Assembly (NCBI RefSeq): GCF_018687715.1
Contig: NC_056766.1
Location: 45,114,933 to 45,178,932, forward strand
DNA: 64,000 bases
From: Carya illinoinensis
Taxonomy: Eukaryota > Streptophyta > Magnoliopsida > Fagales > Juglandaceae
Reading direction: 5' to 3'
Shown here in pieces: positions 1 to 11,807 of this stretch. A program made the translations under genes and the position numbers. Under the pieces are notes generated by a model, which saw only the letters and a program-made list of their open reading frames with translations, was not told where the DNA came from and did no database searches. How positions within the stretch are numbered: the stretch's first letter is position 1; every line of letters begins with the position of its first letter.

Positions 1-2015
1 TACATCCTTTTGCTACAAACCAAGCCTTTAGCCTCTCCACTTTCCCATTTGAGTTGCACTTTACCTTATAAACATATTTGCAATCAATTGGAACCTTCCT
101 GGTGGTAAATTAGAAATCATCCAAGCATTATTCAACTCCAAAGCCATCAACTTAGCTTCCATGGCTTTACACCAATTAGGGTCTTTAACAGCTTGGCTAT
201 AGGTTTGTGGCTCAGTTTGTGTAGAAATGAAGATGGAAAAGGCTTAGAAATCATGAGAGAACCTTTTATAAGATAAAGTACTAAATAAAGGGAAAGGTAT
301 ACCTGAAGAGAGTGGAGCTATATGATCCACAGAGTGGGAGGTGGGAGGAAGAACCAAGGGTGGCTTGCTGACAATGATAATCTTGGTGATATTGAGGTGC
401 TCTTTTAGTTCTAGTTGACTTTCGAGGTGGTGGAGAAAAGTCATAAAGTGGAGAAGCATCATAAACCTGCTCACTAAGAGTGGGATGATGAATAGAGTGA
501 TCATTTTTAGAGGCTTCAGGTGCTGACGGAGGATTTGGAGTGTTAAAATCAAGATTGGAAAAGTAGTTAGTAAAATGTGATGGCCTTGATGGGGAGAGAA
601 AATGATTTTCTGATTGAAGAGGTTCATAGTTTGAAGATGAGAACTGGTGACTAAATATGACTAGGGAGATTAGTAGAACAAGTAAAACTCTCAGTTGTAG
701 GTGTGGATAAGTGTGATGAAAATGAGTCCTTTTGGAAAGGGAAAATAGACTCATGGAAAATGACATCCCTGGAAAAAAAAAATTGTTTCGCTCTCATGAT
801 CAAGCAACTTGTAACCTTTCACCGCGAAAGGATAGCCTAGAAAAACACACATCGTCCCCCTAGGATCAAATTTCTTTGTCCCTTGAGATAAAGTAGACAC
901 AAAAGAGAGGCAACTGAAAATTTTCATTTGTTCATAGGCTGGTTTGGTCTGAAAAAGAACCTCATAAAGAGTTTTATTGTTAAGCAAAGGGGTTGGAATT
1001 CAATTTATGATGTAGGTGGTAGTAAGAATACATTTACTCCAATACTTGAGAGGGATGCCAGACTAAAATCTCAAAGCTCGTGCAACATTCAAAAGATGTT
1101 GGTGTTTTTTCTCAACTTTGCCATTTTGTTAGGGTGTTTGGACACAACTCTTTTGATGGGTAATGCATTTCTTATTAAAAAATTCCCTCATTTGAAATTC
1201 AGCACCATTGTCAGTCCTAATAATCTTGATGTTAATTACAAATTGGGTCTCAACCAGGTTGTAAAAGGACTCTATGCACTGCCTTGTGTCAGATTTGTTC
1301 TTAAGGAGATAAACCTAGGTGGTTCGAGAAAAATATCCACAATGGTAAGGAAAAATCTAGTACCATCATAAGCAACCGATAGAAGTCTATGTTGTGAAGG
1401 CCCCCAAAGGTCACCATAAATAATTTCAAAAGTACTAGAGGAACAATGAGAGCTGTCCTGCTTTGCCATGGGACAAATACAACAAGGTATTTTATTATTA
1501 GAAGATAAAGCATTTTGAACAATAGGATCATTTATCAAAGAGAATCTAGAATTTGAAACATGACCTAGGCGACAATGCCAAAGGTCTAAAACAGGAGTAT
1601 TAGTCATGACAGAGGTAGAAATAGAATTGCCATTCTTGGACAACTTTGGAAAAGCAGTCACCAATGCTGAAGGGGAGACTTTCATTGTTAGCAAGTGGTA
1701 TAATTCATCCTTGGATTCACCCATCCCAATCATGGTCGATGACAAAAGATCTTGAAGTAAACAACAATTTCACATAAACACAAGGCAGCAAGCAAGATCT
1801 TTAGCAAGTTTTCTAGCAGATAACAAATTAAAAGAGTAGGATGGAACACAAAGCACATCATGCAATATAATATGCTCATTAACTCTAACAGTGCCTACAT
1901 GTGTGACAGGTACTTTATCACCATTAGGAAGCTTAACTAAATAAAAGACATTGGCAGTGATAGTGTTAAAAAAGGGAGGGCTACAGATCATATGATCAGT
2001 TGTACCCGTGTCCAA
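1..2015 (-). pseudogene. copia pol remnant (protease, integrase, start of RT)
   Basis: At 2015-1770 the minus strand reads MDTGTTDHMICSP, a variant of the copia aspartic protease motif D-T/S-G-A. At 1745-1272 it reads LWHCRLGHVSNSRFS and CPMAKQ, the GAG-pre-integrase zinc-binding module, then YGDLWGP from the integrase core. Near 1220-1110 the integrase continues with RTDNGAEF and a PQQNG-type motif whose first Gln codon is now a stop. 987-751 matches the integrase C-terminal end (KFDPRGTMCVFLGYP). At about 190-1 the start of reverse transcriptase is visible (SQAVKDPNWCKAMEAKLMAL and, after a frameshift, VYKVKCNSNGKVERLKAW). Multiple stops and shifts make it non-functional. Confidence 0.85.
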
Positions 2016-2054
2016 AATCCAAGGAACATCAGAAAAATTAGGGGGTTTTTATGT

Positions 2055-3075
2055 TTAGGTTGAGAGACAAGAATGGATACCAGACATCTTGGAAGTGCCA
2101 GCTGTGTTTACTACAGGGGAAAAAATGGTTTGGTATTGCCCTGCAGAAGGTGTAGCTGATGAGTGATCCTTTCGCTGTAGCAAAGTAAGGAGTTGTTGAT
2201 ATTGACCCTTGGTCAGTGCCACCTCATTGTTTTCATTCTGATTTGCTGCAATTGGGGTGTCAGACTGAGCAACAAAAACACTAGGTCCCTTTCCTTTGTC
2301 ATACAGCTTATGCCCTGGTGGATACCCATGCAACTTATAGCATTTGTCTACCATATGTACACTCATGTGGCAGTGATTACACACAGGAGCCTCGACATTC
2401 CCAGCCTTTAAACAGGTCTCCAAAACATGTCCTGATATCCTACAATGTGTGCAATAGGACCTCTCACGCCTATCACCAGGTTTGAAGGTGCCAAAATTTT
2501 TCTTAGTAAGCATAGGCATAAGGTCAGGAGAAGGAGTGCCATAAATCATCTAGTGTTGCTTCTCCTGCTATTGAATCATTGAAAAAACTTTGTTCGATGC
2601 AGGCATCGGATCAATCAACATAATCTAATTCCTAGTATTAGAGTAACAGTCACTTAGGCCCATAAGAAATTGCATAACACAATCCCTTTGATATCTGTCC
2701 CTTAGAATTTTCAATTGACCACAGTTACATCAGGCATAGGATCATACAAAATGAGTTCATCCCAAATAGTTTTAAGTTTTCCAAAATAAATGCTTACTGA
2801 TTCATCCCCTTGTGAAAGACTTGCCAAGGATTTCTTTAATTGAAAAATATGTGGTCCATTTTGTTGTGACAATCTGTATTGCAACTCATTCCAAATGGCA
2901 TAAGCATCATCAATGAAAGCTAAGCTTGGTTTCACTGAGTTACTTACAGAGTTGTGAATCCAGGACACTACCACATCATTGCAGTGTTCCCAAGCTTCCA
3001 TGAGAAGATCATCCAGACTTGTAGGCTTCTTAATGTCTCCATTAATAAAACCAATCTTGTTCTTAGCTCCAACTA
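2055..3075 (-). pseudogene. copia gag remnant (capsid and zinc-finger region)
   Basis: Reading on the minus strand from about 3072, the translation gives a copia gag (UBN2-like) segment with LDDLLMEAWEHCNDVVVSW, then a helical part with FQLKKSLASLSQGDESVSIY, open to about 2711. A second open segment, 2549-2055, has two cysteine/histidine clusters (YCTHCRISGHVLETC and CNHCHMSVHMVDKCYKLHG), as in copia gag proteins that bind RNA. The two segments are in different frames, so at least one frameshift separates them. The N-terminal part normally found upstream is absent. The same reading is preserved in the second duplication copy. Confidence 0.85.
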
Positions 3076-5300
3076 CATTGAAATTTATACTTAAAAAAGA
3101 TAATTAAAATAGGTTTGGATATTTACAAAGAGTTTTCTCAAAAGATGCCTACTGTACGAAACTAGGTAGTCAAGTTTGGTGGGTGGGGGGGATCAAAATT
3201 ATTATTTTTATTTTTATATAAAAAAGGCAAAAAACTACTTAAATGGTTATTTGTTTGGATTTGGTAATTAGTAGTTGTCCAAGACTCGAGTCTTGTTTAG
3301 AGATAAAAAAAAGTTTGGTTTTTTTTTTTTTTTCAATTTTAGTTTCATATATAATTTGGGCTAAATAGTAAAATAGTCGTTGTAGTTGCCTTTAACAAAT
3401 TATGGCTCGTTTGGTTACACAGTTTAGATGAGATAAAATAAAATGAGATATTTTAAATAGTAGTAAGATTTTTGAGTTAAGATCAAATAAGATAATTTGT
3501 AAAAACAATATGTATTTATATAATGAGATGGGATAAGATAAGGTGGTTTTAGATTTTTGAAAATTTGATAAAGAGTTGGGCCCAATCAGTTATTAAAATA
3601 TTTTTAATTATTAAGTGGAAAATATTATCATTATATTAAAAATAAGTAGAACGGTGGTAGGGGAAGGGGAGACGTAGGTTAAAGTTGGAGATTTTATAAA
3701 GAGAAAAGCTTCGGGCCGGATGGGTGTTAAAGGTATTTTTGCAATAGCCAATGATAGGGGGCATGTAGACCCTCTAGGAAGACTAATTTTGAATCCACAT
3801 ACACCCGATCAGTCTTTTTATTTCCTGGTTTCCACCTCCTTCACCCTCTGTTTCATTTCTTGCATCTTCTCTCCACCCTCTTTCTCTCCATCTCACGCCC
3901 GATCCTACACGACAAACAAAAGTGAGTGCCGACGACGAACAAAAGCAATGCCCACAACGACTCATGCTGGACGCCGGAAGGGAATTTTCTTCTCTGCATT
4001 AGGGATTTCTTCAGTTTCTGGTGTTTGCCAAAACCATCAAGAACATTGCCTTCGAATTGGTTACAGATTTTTTTTTTTTAAAAAAAATTATGCTATATAT
4101 ATGTATATATAATTTTACGTATAATATTATAAGTATTAAATATTTAATTTAAGTTAATTAATTTTAATTTTAAAATCTTTATAATTAATTTTAATAGTTG
4201 ACAAGGTAACATATATCATTTATATGCACATGATAAAACTATAAGTATAAATAATATTTTTCAGAAAAGAAAAGAAAAAAAAAAAACAAAAACAAAACAA
4301 AACAAAACAAAAACAAACAAACAAACCACACCCAAGAACGGCAACGCTAAAATAGAAACAAGAATACGGCAGAATACTTATATTTATATAAATTCCATCG
4401 ATCTTGCTGTAAACTTAAGTACTTCCCTTCACTGATGCATAGCTACTGCTACAGCTTCATATTTAATTTTTTGGGCCAACGTCGTTTCCTTTGATGTGAT
4501 CATAAATCCTTCAATTCTCCTGCGTCAAGAAATCCCAAAAGTCTAAAGTTATACAAGAAATTCAATAGATCAATCGTAATGGGTGTTTGATTTTGACGTT
4601 TTAATTTACGTGGAAGAACTTAAATTCAAAACCGTGTAAATTAAATGGTATTGCAAGTTGGCTTACCCAGAAACTTCCCACGCAACTTGATCACTACACT
4701 TCCTTCGCACACGTATGGTCATGTATGCATGGATCCGAAGTTTTCCCTCCCTCCCTAGGCAGATGTTGAATAATTTTAACGTCTTTCGGCAGATATGATA
4801 TTTATATAAACCAATCGGCATCAAAGAACACGTACAAGTTATGGTTTCGTTTGCTCTCCAAATTCTAACCTCGAATTCAGCTCCTTCAGCCAACTGATCA
4901 TAAGTAGAATTCGCCTGCAAAGCTTTGACAAAAGATATATATTTTCAAACTATTAACATATATATATATATATATATACTTCAAGCAACATCATTAATTA
5001 ATTCGGAGTGAATGGAAAATTTGTATCCAGTGAAAAAATTAAGTCGATATTAGGTATGTGCATTAACTTATAATTTTGTCATCATGAGTTGTGCATTTGG
5101 TTGATAGGATTATTAATAGTACTGCTAATTAATTAATTACGGTTTTAGTATAGAGAGTCAAAAACCCATCATTTAATCCATCATGTCTGTTTGGATGAAA
5201 GAATAATATAATTTTGTGTAGTGCCAAGGAATACAAGAAACGGAATTAATTAATTCAAATTAATATCCCAATATAATTTTGTTGAGTTAGTTTAAGCAAG
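3076..5300. other. Intergenic DNA of unit 1, with MITE-like stretch
   Basis: No gene recognised. At 3400-3540 there is a CTCGTTTGGTTACACAGTTT start followed by GATGAGATAAAATAAAATGA and similar purine-rich repeats, a type of AT-rich MITE common in Fagales. At 3780-4060 a CT-rich stretch gives short open frames on both strands that are not conserved as protein between copies. At 4263-4330 there is an A-rich CAAAA/CAAA run of different length in each copy. At 4930-4980 there is a TA run. Weak frames at 4663-4920 have no recognisable domain. Confidence 0.6.
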
Positions 5301-5315
5301 TGCATGCTACGTGGA

Positions 5316-5716
5316 TGATTATTGGCCAGAGATCAGCCCACTTGATGCCGTGCTTCCTAGTATATGTTTTGCTTTCCCTAACCAGTGATCTCAAAGATAG
5401 AATTGCGGATCTCTCTAAAAATCACATCAAGACAACAAACAACAGTGTACCCGCCACTCTCACTGCTTCTAGCGAAGCTATTAGCAACTTTTTGCGAACG
5501 TCTTATTACATTCTTTTAAGACAGTATCCTCTTGATAGGACTTGGGTGAAGACCAAGAAATTAGTAGCTAAAACCTTTTTTTTTTTTTTTTATCCACCTC
5601 TTTGCACTATTGTTATTGTTCTCGAGCGTTTATTTGGGAATCCTACCACTTCCTCATGTATCATCTTTTATACACTTTTTTAATGAAGTTTACTCACTTG
5701 CTTAGGAAAAAAAAAA
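5316..5716 (+). mobile_element. 5'-truncated LINE-type retroposon (unit 1 copy)
   Basis: A roughly 400-base insert ends in a run of A (about 5706-5716) and is flanked by a 15-base direct repeat with one mismatch: TGCATGCTACGTGGA at 5301-5315 and TGCATGCTATGTGGA at 5717-5731. A terminal A tail plus a target-site duplication of this length is the mark of target-primed reverse transcription. The body contains a poly-T tract near 5577-5592 and a short open frame of 127 codons that I do not recognise and do not call as a gene. The same insert with the same flanks is in unit 2. Confidence 0.7.
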
Positions 5717-5731
5717 TGCATGCTATGTGGA

Positions 5732-6230
5732 AGGCAATGGAAATATGCAGAGATCTACAGTTACATTAACTTACATAGAGTAATTTTTGAAAGGGATGCA
5801 TAAAGAATTATCAATGGAGTAAAAAAGCATGCTGCAAGTGGATGGATGGAGCAACACCAACCACACAACCATATCACGAACAACACTATTGTGAAACGTG
5901 CGGCATTTAAGATGGCTAGTACGGAAAAACAAAGAGAGAGAAAGTAAGAAAAATGCACGAGTTTAGCGTAGTTCAACATAAAGCCTATATCTATAGGAGC
6001 AAGTGGATGTTGAATTTCACTATGTCAAAGTAGGGTTACATCATATGTATTTATACTACGCTCCCCTCGCTCCACTTCTGGCATCAGCCTGCTTTCTCTG
6101 TAAGATGTGTTTCACTGGATATGAGCCACATACTTCTTTGACATTTGAGAAACCCTTTTGCACCGCCAGTGTAAAATCCTTGTGCAGGCCATTAATATCA
6201 TGAAACCAATCCAATAAAATTAATCCAATA
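5732..6230. mobile_element. Possible LTR remnant downstream of TNL1
   Basis: The stretch CACGAGTTTAGCGTAGTTCA followed by CATAAAGCCTATATCTATAG resembles a block often seen in plant copia or TRIM LTRs, where AACGTGGTTCGGC is followed by GCCTACGTCC. It is AT-rich with no coding similarity and lies between the LINE tail and the TNL1 stop codon. No terminal repeat or target duplication could be found, so the assignment is tentative. Confidence 0.35.
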
Positions 6231-9200
6231 AAAAAAACAAACTGGGGAATTTTATCAATGCAAAGACACTGACCTGGTGCTTAGTAAGCCTTCTCCGAAT
6301 TGCCCTTGCCTTCTTGGGACGCAGATCGAGAGACAGGTACTTCTTCTTCTTTTAAACTTCCCTCATAGCCTTCTTCTGCTTCTGTGAAATCACTATCAAC
6401 ACTTGTGCAATCGACAACCACATTTGAATTACTCAAGTTTTGAGAGCGCCTGTTTTGTTGTGGATACCTGTTGAATTCCAAGTTGTGGTCTTCATCAATA
6501 TCTCGGTGTCTCTTACAAAGTTGGATACTACTTGATGAATCTACTGAGCACTCCCCAACTGTTAAACTCTCATTCTCTTCATGCTTATAGATTATGTGAA
6601 CTCCGCAACTTTTAAACATCACTACAGCTTCTTCAATGCTATCAAATATAAACCTGAAATTGTCTCCTGTTGGGTACTGTTGCCATTGCTTGATACATTC
6701 AGGAAATGAGTAATTTAGATATACATGATCGTAGTCTCCTAACAATTCAAAATTTGCTTCTACCAGCATGTTACCATTTATAGAAACACAAATACCGGAG
6801 GGGGAGTCATCCAGGTTGGATCCAAGAACAGCACAGAAAACAATACCTATGATTTCATCCAAATACAAGGGCCCACAAATATCCAATTCACACGAATCTC
6901 TGTTTGAAGGCTCCTTAATATGGCTAAACCAATCTGGAATCTTATTCCCAGGAAATATAATACCACATGAATGGTCCTGAATATGTTCCTGTCAAACATG
7001 TATCACATATTTTCACAAGCACAAGGCAATCTGCAAACACAAACACCTATAAAAAAAATAGAGAGAAATAGAGACATACCTCAACAACTAAAGGATTTGG
7101 CACCTGACTCCCTATATTTGCAAGCAATTTATGGCAACCGGACAAATCAATCCATCTTAGGTCTCGCAAGCCACATGATGTATGGAATTGAAATTTTGTT
7201 GATACTTCTGGGAATCTTTCCAAGGAGAAACACTCACTAGCATATAGCTCTTGTATATTTGGTGGAATATGTATAATTTCTTGAAGTTTCTCACAATGCC
7301 ACAATCTGAGAATCCTCAATTCAACAAATCTTTTGATGCTCGGAGGAAGGCTGACAATAGCACTCCAAGATAGATCTAACTCTTGCAAAGTGGATGAGCA
7401 ATAAAATGAAGACTCGTCAAGGTACCAATAAAGCGACGATAGAAGTAATTCATCACTGGATTCTGGTTCAAACCTCTTAATCGTTTTGGATGTTGTTAGG
7501 TGTAACTTTTTAAGCCCAGTGAGGTGCCCAATGGATGAACGTATTTCTTCTATTGCAAGATTTCTATAATTATTGAGATAAAGAATCTTTAGATGTTGCA
7601 AATGAGAAATGCTAATTGGGAGACGCATTGGGTTCATGCAGTCGTCTGTAGATAACTCTTCAATCCCAGTGAAGCATCCATTAATGGATGAAGCCAATTC
7701 TTCTATTTCAACATTTATACCGAGACGGGACTCCTTTAGATTTTGCAAGTGGTGAATGCTACTGGGGATATGCATAAGTTTTGTGCAACTTCTCAAACAT
7801 AACGCATTAAGTGCAGGAGTGAGGCACCCAATGGATGAAGGTAATTCTTTTATTGCAGTGCCAACTAATATGATGCTACTTAAACCTTCCATTTTACACT
7901 TGATTTCTAGAAAGTTTCGAAGTTTTTTGCAGTGCCAAAGTACAAAATCTTCTAGAGATCTCAACTTTAGACACCTTGGAAAACTCTTCAGGCTGGAGCA
8001 GTCATTAAGACTCAAACGAACAAGCTTTTCCAGGAATCCAACAGAATCATGAACTTTGACTAAATTTTTACACTTAGAAATATGCAATTCCTTTAAATTT
8101 GAGCAACTTGAAAGATTTGAAATTTTGGTTAAGAACTTACACTCAGAAAATTCCATTACGGTCAAGCTCTGTTGAAAAACAACAAACATGTATATTAACC
8201 CTGAGGTTCACATGATCACATGGGTTTAAAGAAAGGAAATATTGATAGTAATAATTGTACCTTAAATTGGCCACTAATCTCCTTGATGCGGCCTCTATAC
8301 ATTTTAAAGTCAATGAGCTTCTCTCCACTGAAATTGGATGGAAAAGATTGTAAAGGACAGTTTGACCAATCAAGAACCCGTAATTCATTAGAAAGATAAT
8401 CAAGTGATCTTCCAGAAAAGCGTGCATTATGGCTTATAAAAAATCTGAGTCTTTTCATCTTTGCAAACGCTTTGGGACTCAAGCATATCATGTCATGATC
8501 ATGACCCTCGGGCAGATCCACTTTTATTCCCTCAACATTGTTTGTTCCCTAATGAGACAATTCATAAGAGTGCAAGTAAAATCAAATCATTAAAGTCTTT
8601 CTTTATAAGCACTTATTAAAATTATAATATCCATTATTATCCAAAAGAATTTAATCACCTTCAAAACGAGTCTTTTGTCAAATTTACTTGTCATTATTAA
8701 CTATTCATTCATATAAGACAAGGCAATATACTCATGATTAAAAAAAAAAAAACTCATTCTTGTCTTTGAAAAGGGATGATTATATATATATATAAGGACA
8801 TTTAAGTATGATGATTTAATGATTCCCCCTAATTAGTTAAATACATTACTTTAAGTTGGAAATATAAAATAAAAAATAAAAATGAGCACAATATCTTTCG
8901 AAACATATATGATATTTTATTTAATATACAGTTCTTTGCCATTTTTTATGAAAAGAAATTCAATACTTTTCAAGCTAGGTAGTTTCACTAGTAAAAAATG
9001 TTCAATTAAAAAAGCTTTTAATCTAAGAACTTACTGCATTTTCCTCTAGTACATAGCGAACATCTTCATGAAACCATAATCTACTACGAGCGCCTAGTTC
9101 TTTGCATGATTCCTTTCGAACAATTTCTCTGCCCATATCTTGTAGCAAGTCATGCATCCACAATGTATTGTGAATAGTAATTGTAATGAGACACTTATCT

Positions 9201-10633
9201 ATAAGCCTTTTGATACCATTGTCTGGAGAGAAACCACAGCTATCTAATATTTTAACCACATAATCCAGGTGTTGTCCTTTGAAAAAAAAGGCAAGATCGA
9301 GAAAAATCTCTTTCTCATTATCATCCAATCCATCGTAACTTATACAGAGTACTTCTTGAATATTTTTGCTAGGAATTCTTTTGTACTTATCCAATACACT
9401 TCTCCATTGATTTATACTCTGACCCCTTAGATCTGAGCCTAGCACTGTTAAAGCTAGTGGAAGACCCTCAGCATATTGTATTACTTGGTTAGAGAGTTCC
9501 ACATAATCTTCAATAGGTTTGTTTTCCTCAAAAACATGCCAACTAAAAAGATCGAGAGCTTCATTATGGTCCAATCTCTTTACTTCATATTTTGAATCAA
9601 CCTTATGGTTATTTAATAAATTCTGATCTCTAGAAGTTACGATGATTCTACTTCCTAAACCAAACCAATCACGATCTCCAGCTAATGTTTCTAATTGGAC
9701 TAACTCATCCACATCATCAAGAATTAAGAGAACCCTTCTAGAGCAAAGCCTGCGCTTTAACTCATAAACTCCTCTATCAACATTACCAACATCAAAACAT
9801 TTAGAGGCTTTTAGAATCTCATTAAGAAGTGTATTCTGCATTTGCACGAGACCACCCACTTGGTTTGAAGTTTCTCTAACATTTTTCAAGAAACAATGAC
9901 CATCAAATTGTAAAAAAATTGAATTATAGATTCTTTTGGCAATAGTTGTCTTACCAATTCCTCCAACTCCAAATATTCCCACCATGCGTATGTCATTCAT
10001 CCCGATACTTAAAAGCAAATCAATGTCTTGCACACGAGACTCCACCCCAACTAGATATTTTGAAACGTATAGATATGAATAATTTACTATTCTAGAGACC
10101 TCTTGAACGATTTTTCGAATGAATTTCGATTCATTTCTGCATACAAATAAATTAATGAGTTGGAATTTTCACATGAAAAACAAGCAAAACAACCTAATAA
10201 GTTTTTTTCTCACAATCAAAAGTAAAATAAAAATTAAGTAGTAGGTTGTAGGGTACAGAATCCCAATCCGCACAAGCGTTGACCACAAGTAATTCTCTCC
10301 TTTTTGTTAGATTCATATTTTTACACATGATAGCATTTACATTCATTCTTAAATTTGTTTCAATTTTCAAAAGTACTTTTTTTTTTAAATGATATTTATA
10401 GTCGTGCAATGCATAAGTGCCGCACAATCGTTTTGAACAAAATAAGTAAATACGGAATCTATATAAAAAAATATTTTTTTAATAATAGACCATACTCTTT
10501 TTCAAAAAAATTACGTGTTGCTTGAACATTCAACGACGATATCTAGCATTATTCTTTTTTCGCATATTAATCGAATTATTAGGTTATATGGCCCAAAAAT
10601 AAATAGTGTCAATTATTTTTCTTTAAGTACTGA

Positions 10634-10660
10634 TGTGTGATGATGATGATGATGATGATG

Positions 10661-10711
<51 letters not shown>
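10634..10711. repeat. Trinucleotide microsatellite in TNL1 intron 1
   Basis: A run of GAT/TGA units followed directly by about 16 ATA/TAA units, lying in the 611-base intron between the TIR and NB-ARC exons. The corresponding tract in TNL2 is only about 40 bases. Confidence 0.95.
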
Positions 10712-10890
10712 CTCCAATGAAAGGTACAAGAGTGGTTAGAGTTATACCCATTTTCCAACTCGTATCCAGCCAAATTAGCCACTTCTTATAGGGCTGCCTT
10801 CCACCTCTGCACCTTCTTCACATCTTCATTGAATTTTCCTACACATACGGCCAAAGCTTCTCCAAAATTACCTCTTTGATTTCTTACTTC

Positions 10891-11259
10891 TTATGGATTT
10901 ACGTGGTAAAATATAGGCAAAACTATTTGTTGCTTTGTTTCCTTACAATTGAGAATGTTGAGCAATTCATCCAAGCACCAAGTAGATGATGCATAGTTTT
11001 CTGAGAGCACGATAATTGAAAGTCGTGAATTTTCAATGGCTTGGAGAAGTGCAGGTGAGATTTCATCACCTCTTCGAAGCTCATCCTCATCTATGTAGGT
11101 GTGGATGCCATTTTGAAGCAAAGCATGATGGAGATAGGCAATAAATGTATTGCGAGTATCTTCTCCTCTAAAACTCAAGAATGCATCGTAAAGCCACGGA
11201 GAGGAATTAGTAGAATAGGAGGAAGAAGAGAGTGCACGGAAGGACATAGAAGAATTCAT
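10891..11259 (-). CDS. Truncated TIR-only reading frame of TNL1 (122 aa)
   Basis: Starts at the ATG at 11259 with a Ser-rich leader (MNSSMSFRALSSSS), then the TIR fold from YDAFLSFRGEDTR through LRRGDEISPALLQAIENS and WCLDELLNIL to VLPIFYHVNP. It stops just where the NPSEVRNQRG-type continuation should follow. That continuation is still readable after the stop (EVRNQRGNFGEALAV). The domain therefore keeps the first four beta strands and the catalytic Glu region but lacks the last third of a normal TIR of about 150 residues. A donor-like GTAAAT lies 12 bases before the stop, but using it would shift the frame of the next exon. Whether this short protein is made is unknown. Confidence 0.5.
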   Translation of the reverse strand: MNSSMSFRALSSSSYSTNSSPWLYDAFLSFRGEDTRNTFIAYLHHALLQNGIHTYIDEDELRRGDEISPALLQAIENSRLSIIVLSENYASSTWCLDELLNILNCKETKQQIVLPIFYHVNP

Positions 11260-11807
11260 TGTGTTTGTAATGCCCTGTGTTCTCCTTATTCCTCACTGCA
11301 CAGAAATATTGGATATGGAGCTCTCCTTAAAAAGACAAGTATGTAGTAGCAATATTCACTATTCGTCAACTCAGTTTAGATTGAGAAATACTTTTATTTT
11401 ATTTCATCATTATAATTTTTATAATTTTCTACATAAAATATAATAAATAATTTAATTTTTTAACTCTCAAATAATAATAATATTTTATTTTACTTTTAAT
11501 TTTCATCTTAATTCATCTTATCTCTATATACAAACCTAACCTAAATAGTAGTGTACGAAAGTTAGATGCAGTCAATTCCATATACCCTAAACTTTAGTTG
11601 AACTTTCTCCAATTACTTACACGTTGCAGTGTACGTAATTAGTTTATCAGTGTACAAAATTGTGAAAGTGCTTCCAGATTTTAAAAATATATATATATAT
11701 ACACTATATTTATGTATAACTTTAAGTATAATATTATAAGTATTAAATATTTAATTTAATTTAATTAATTTTAATTTTAAAATCTTTATAATTAATTTTA
11801 ATAGTTG
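11260..11807. promoter_or_regulatory. Upstream region of TNL1
   Basis: DNA 5' of the TNL1 start codon, up to the duplication junction. 11375-11530 looks like an AT-rich MITE (TTTTATTTTATTTCATCATT, later TTTTCATCTTAATTCATCTT and ACCTAACCTAAAT at its end). A TA run is at 11690-11703. No clear TATA box or start site can be assigned. The last 100 bases (11705-11807) resemble 4090-4200, showing that the intergenic block recurs upstream of the gene. Confidence 0.4.

Larger units (their letters stand above)
1..3075 (-). mobile_element. Truncated, decayed Ty1/copia retrotransposon
   Basis: Read right to left, the region holds copia parts in the usual order: gag, paired zinc-knuckle-like motifs, protease, GAG-pre-integrase, integrase and the beginning of reverse transcriptase, which runs off the left window edge. 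The gag coding similarity stops abruptly at about 3075, so the gag N-terminus, primer site and 5' LTR are missing. No LTR is visible inside the window. Several frameshifts and in-frame stops are present, so it cannot encode its own proteins. The right part (2141-3075) lies inside the tandem duplication and reappears at 11831-12765. It is a different family from the copia element at 57250-62427, since the gag and zinc-finger sequences do not resemble each other. Confidence 0.9.
6281..11259 (-). pseudogene. TNL1: TIR-NB-ARC-LRR resistance gene with nonsense codons
   Basis: Five exons can be drawn with GT-AG borders: 11259-10748 (TIR), 10136-9035 (NB-ARC), 8548-8261 (linker, first LRRs), 8168-7080 (LRRs) and 6988-6281 (C-terminal post-LRR/C-JID domain). 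They sum to 3699 bases, exactly 1233 codons. Motifs: YDAFLSFRGEDTR and WCLDEL (TIR, with the Glu used by TIR NADases), GVGGIGKTTIAK (P-loop), RRVLLILDDVD (Walker B), GSRIIVTSRD, GLPLALTVLGS and WMHDLLQDMGREIV (MHD region). LRRs are of the plant type with LKSFPR and LPSSI repeats. The C-terminus has CGIIFPGNKIPDWF. Such proteins are intracellular immune receptors. Two stops interrupt exon 1: TAA at codon 123 (10893-10891) and TAA at codon 158 (10788-10786, CAA in the sister copy). As written only a shortened TIR protein can be made, so I call it a young pseudogene; a truncated product is possible. Confidence 0.88.
2141..11807. repeat. Tandem segmental duplication, unit 1 (TNL unit)
   Basis: About 9.69 kb repeated directly at 11831-21518, with offset 9690 at the left end (2141 to 11831) drifting to about 9700 at the right because of small indels. 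By eye the copies agree at well over 95% of positions, introns and intergenic DNA included. Each unit contains a copia gag fragment, an intergenic stretch, a LINE tail and a complete five-exon TNL gene. The left edge falls inside the copia element, so the duplication came after that insertion. The right edge of unit 1 is the junction at about 11808. Confidence 0.93.

Noticed and set aside
928..1371. 147-codon plus-strand frame at the left edge
   Set aside because: It is antisense to copia integrase sequence that is clearly readable on the minus strand.
2193..2411. Plus-strand 72-codon frame, repeated at 11883-12101
   Set aside because: Antisense shadow of the copia zinc-knuckle region.
5300..5683. 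127-codon open frame present in both duplication units
   Set aside because: It lies within a retroposon with A-tail and target duplication, shows no domain, and both copies are recent duplicates, so shared openness is not evidence for selection.
5761..5979. Hydrophobic 72-residue frame on the minus strand, also at 15514-15732
   Set aside because: AT-rich DNA easily yields hydrophobic frames; no gene context, and the stretch resembles LTR debris.
10638..10711. CRISPR-like regular repeat
   Set aside because: Simple trinucleotide microsatellite without spacers, in a plant intron.
10891..10905. Alternative donor GTAAAT just before the TIR stop as a way to rescue TNL1 and TNL2
   Set aside because: Splicing there ends in phase 0, whereas the NB-ARC exon needs two bases carried over; the joined frame would stop at once, so it does not restore the receptor.
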